Assembly: GCA_029866215.1 (NCBI GenBank)
Contig: JARWZU010000088.1
Location: 186,001-250,000 of the forward strand
Length of the DNA stretch: 64,000 nt
Direction: 5' to 3'
From: Akkermansiaceae bacterium
GTDB lineage: Bacteria; Verrucomicrobiota; Verrucomicrobiia; Verrucomicrobiales; Akkermansiaceae
Shown here: one piece after another, positions 63,685-64,000 of the stretch
How positions within the stretch are numbered: the first letter of the stretch is position 1
Layout: the number at the start of each line of letters is the position of its first letter
Program-made: the position numbers and the translations under genes
The notes under the pieces: generated by a model
Told to the model about the DNA's origin: nothing
Databases searched by the model: none
The model's input: only the letters and a program-made list of their open reading frames with translations

Positions 63685-64000
63685 TCAGAGGATTTCGCGG
63701 GAATCCAGGTAGCGGAATGAAACGATGTTGAAGCGGCGGCCGAGGGTTTTGTTGATGTTATTCAGCGCGGTTAGCGCATCGTAGGCGTTGTTGGTGGGAT
63801 CCACATAATCCGGCACGCGCTGGACCATGGCTTCACACCAGGAGCGTGCTAACACGTTTTTGCCAGAGGCATCGCGGGCCTCGCCGTAGCCGCGGATCAA
63901 GAAGGTGTCGCCGCGCACGGCAATCATCGGGCCAAGCGAGGTGAGCAGGTCGCCCTGTTTCACATAGCCGGGGGAGCCGATCGCCTTGGGGCCCGCCTCT
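63685..64000 (-). CDS. Verru_Chthon cassette protein A, C-terminal part
   Basis: The frame is open to the right window edge, so only the last 104 residues are seen. The tail GYVKQGDLLTSLGPMIAVRG, then DTFLIRGYGEARD, WCEAMVQRVPDYVDP and RRFNIVSFRYLDSREIL matches the C-terminus of Verru_Chthon cassette protein A, a large protein described only from Verrucomicrobiota and encoded with prepilin-like proteins B-D; the cassette's role is unknown. The pseudopilin-like gene at 61.8 kb may be a related component. Confidence 0.82.
   Translation of the reverse strand, partial: EAGPKAIGSPGYVKQGDLLTSLGPMIAVRGDTFLIRGYGEARDASGKNVLARSWCEAMVQRVPDYVDPTNNAYDALTALNNINKTLGRRFNIVSFRYLDSREIL

Overview
The window reads as a chromosomal segment of a Gram-negative member of the Verrucomicrobiota, probably class Verrucomicrobiae. 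The pointers are a PEP-CTERM protein at the left edge, a Verru_Chthon cassette protein A C-terminus at the right edge with a prepilin-like protein nearby, an LpxC-FabZ fusion, autotransporter-type beta-strand repeats fused to a sulfatase, a GH71/99-like protein, and a DUF2934 protein with a histone-H1-like tail. Base composition is moderately high in G+C. I saw no rRNA, tRNA, CRISPR array or complete insertion sequence.

Layout. 0-8.5 kb: partial PEP-CTERM gene, then a leftward block pyrC, alpha/beta hydrolase, lysC, a bacterial nitric-oxide synthase oxygenase gene, glyS and mgtE. 8.5-25 kb: lipoprotein hydrolase, rpmB, an ATP-grasp-like gene, the lactate operon lutABC with a sigma-54 activator gene upstream, rsfS, an Mla-type ABC ATPase with its MCE protein but no permease gene, a pseudokinase/OB-fold membrane protein, a DUF1287 protein, hom, a DUF2934 protein and an OmpA-family protein. 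25.3-30.9 kb: alaS, carrying two in-frame repeat insertions, followed by a plastic spot with a DUF4143 ATPase between duplicated repeats, a VapBC-type toxin-antitoxin pair and a RhuM fragment. 30.9-46.3 kb: mostly housekeeping (PfkB sugar kinase, epimerase, lhgO, cysE and an Rrf2 regulator head-to-head, SET-domain protein, parB, ruvB, lpxC-fabZ, thrS, lpdA).

46.3-49.4 kb: a 42-bp minisatellite, then a porin-like gene and an ammonium transporter gene transcribed divergently, the latter behind a near-perfect sigma-54 promoter. 49.5-64 kb: an accessory glycan region with an IS30 remnant, a sulfatase, a decayed fucP-type transporter, a two-component system, a GH71/99-like secreted protein, a 1776-residue beta-repeat/sulfatase fusion, and part of a prepilin/Verru_Chthon cluster. 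Together these suggest past or present use of sulfated, possibly fucose-containing, polysaccharide.

Strongest leads: the six 21-bp units inside alaS; the DUF4143 ATPase flanked by direct copies of two repeats, one of which forms the alaS 3' end; the nitric-oxide synthase; the giant sulfatase fusion with a 132-bp inverted-repeat element in front of it; and the overlapping start codons of cysE and its Rrf2 neighbour. All family assignments come from reading motifs; no database search was run.
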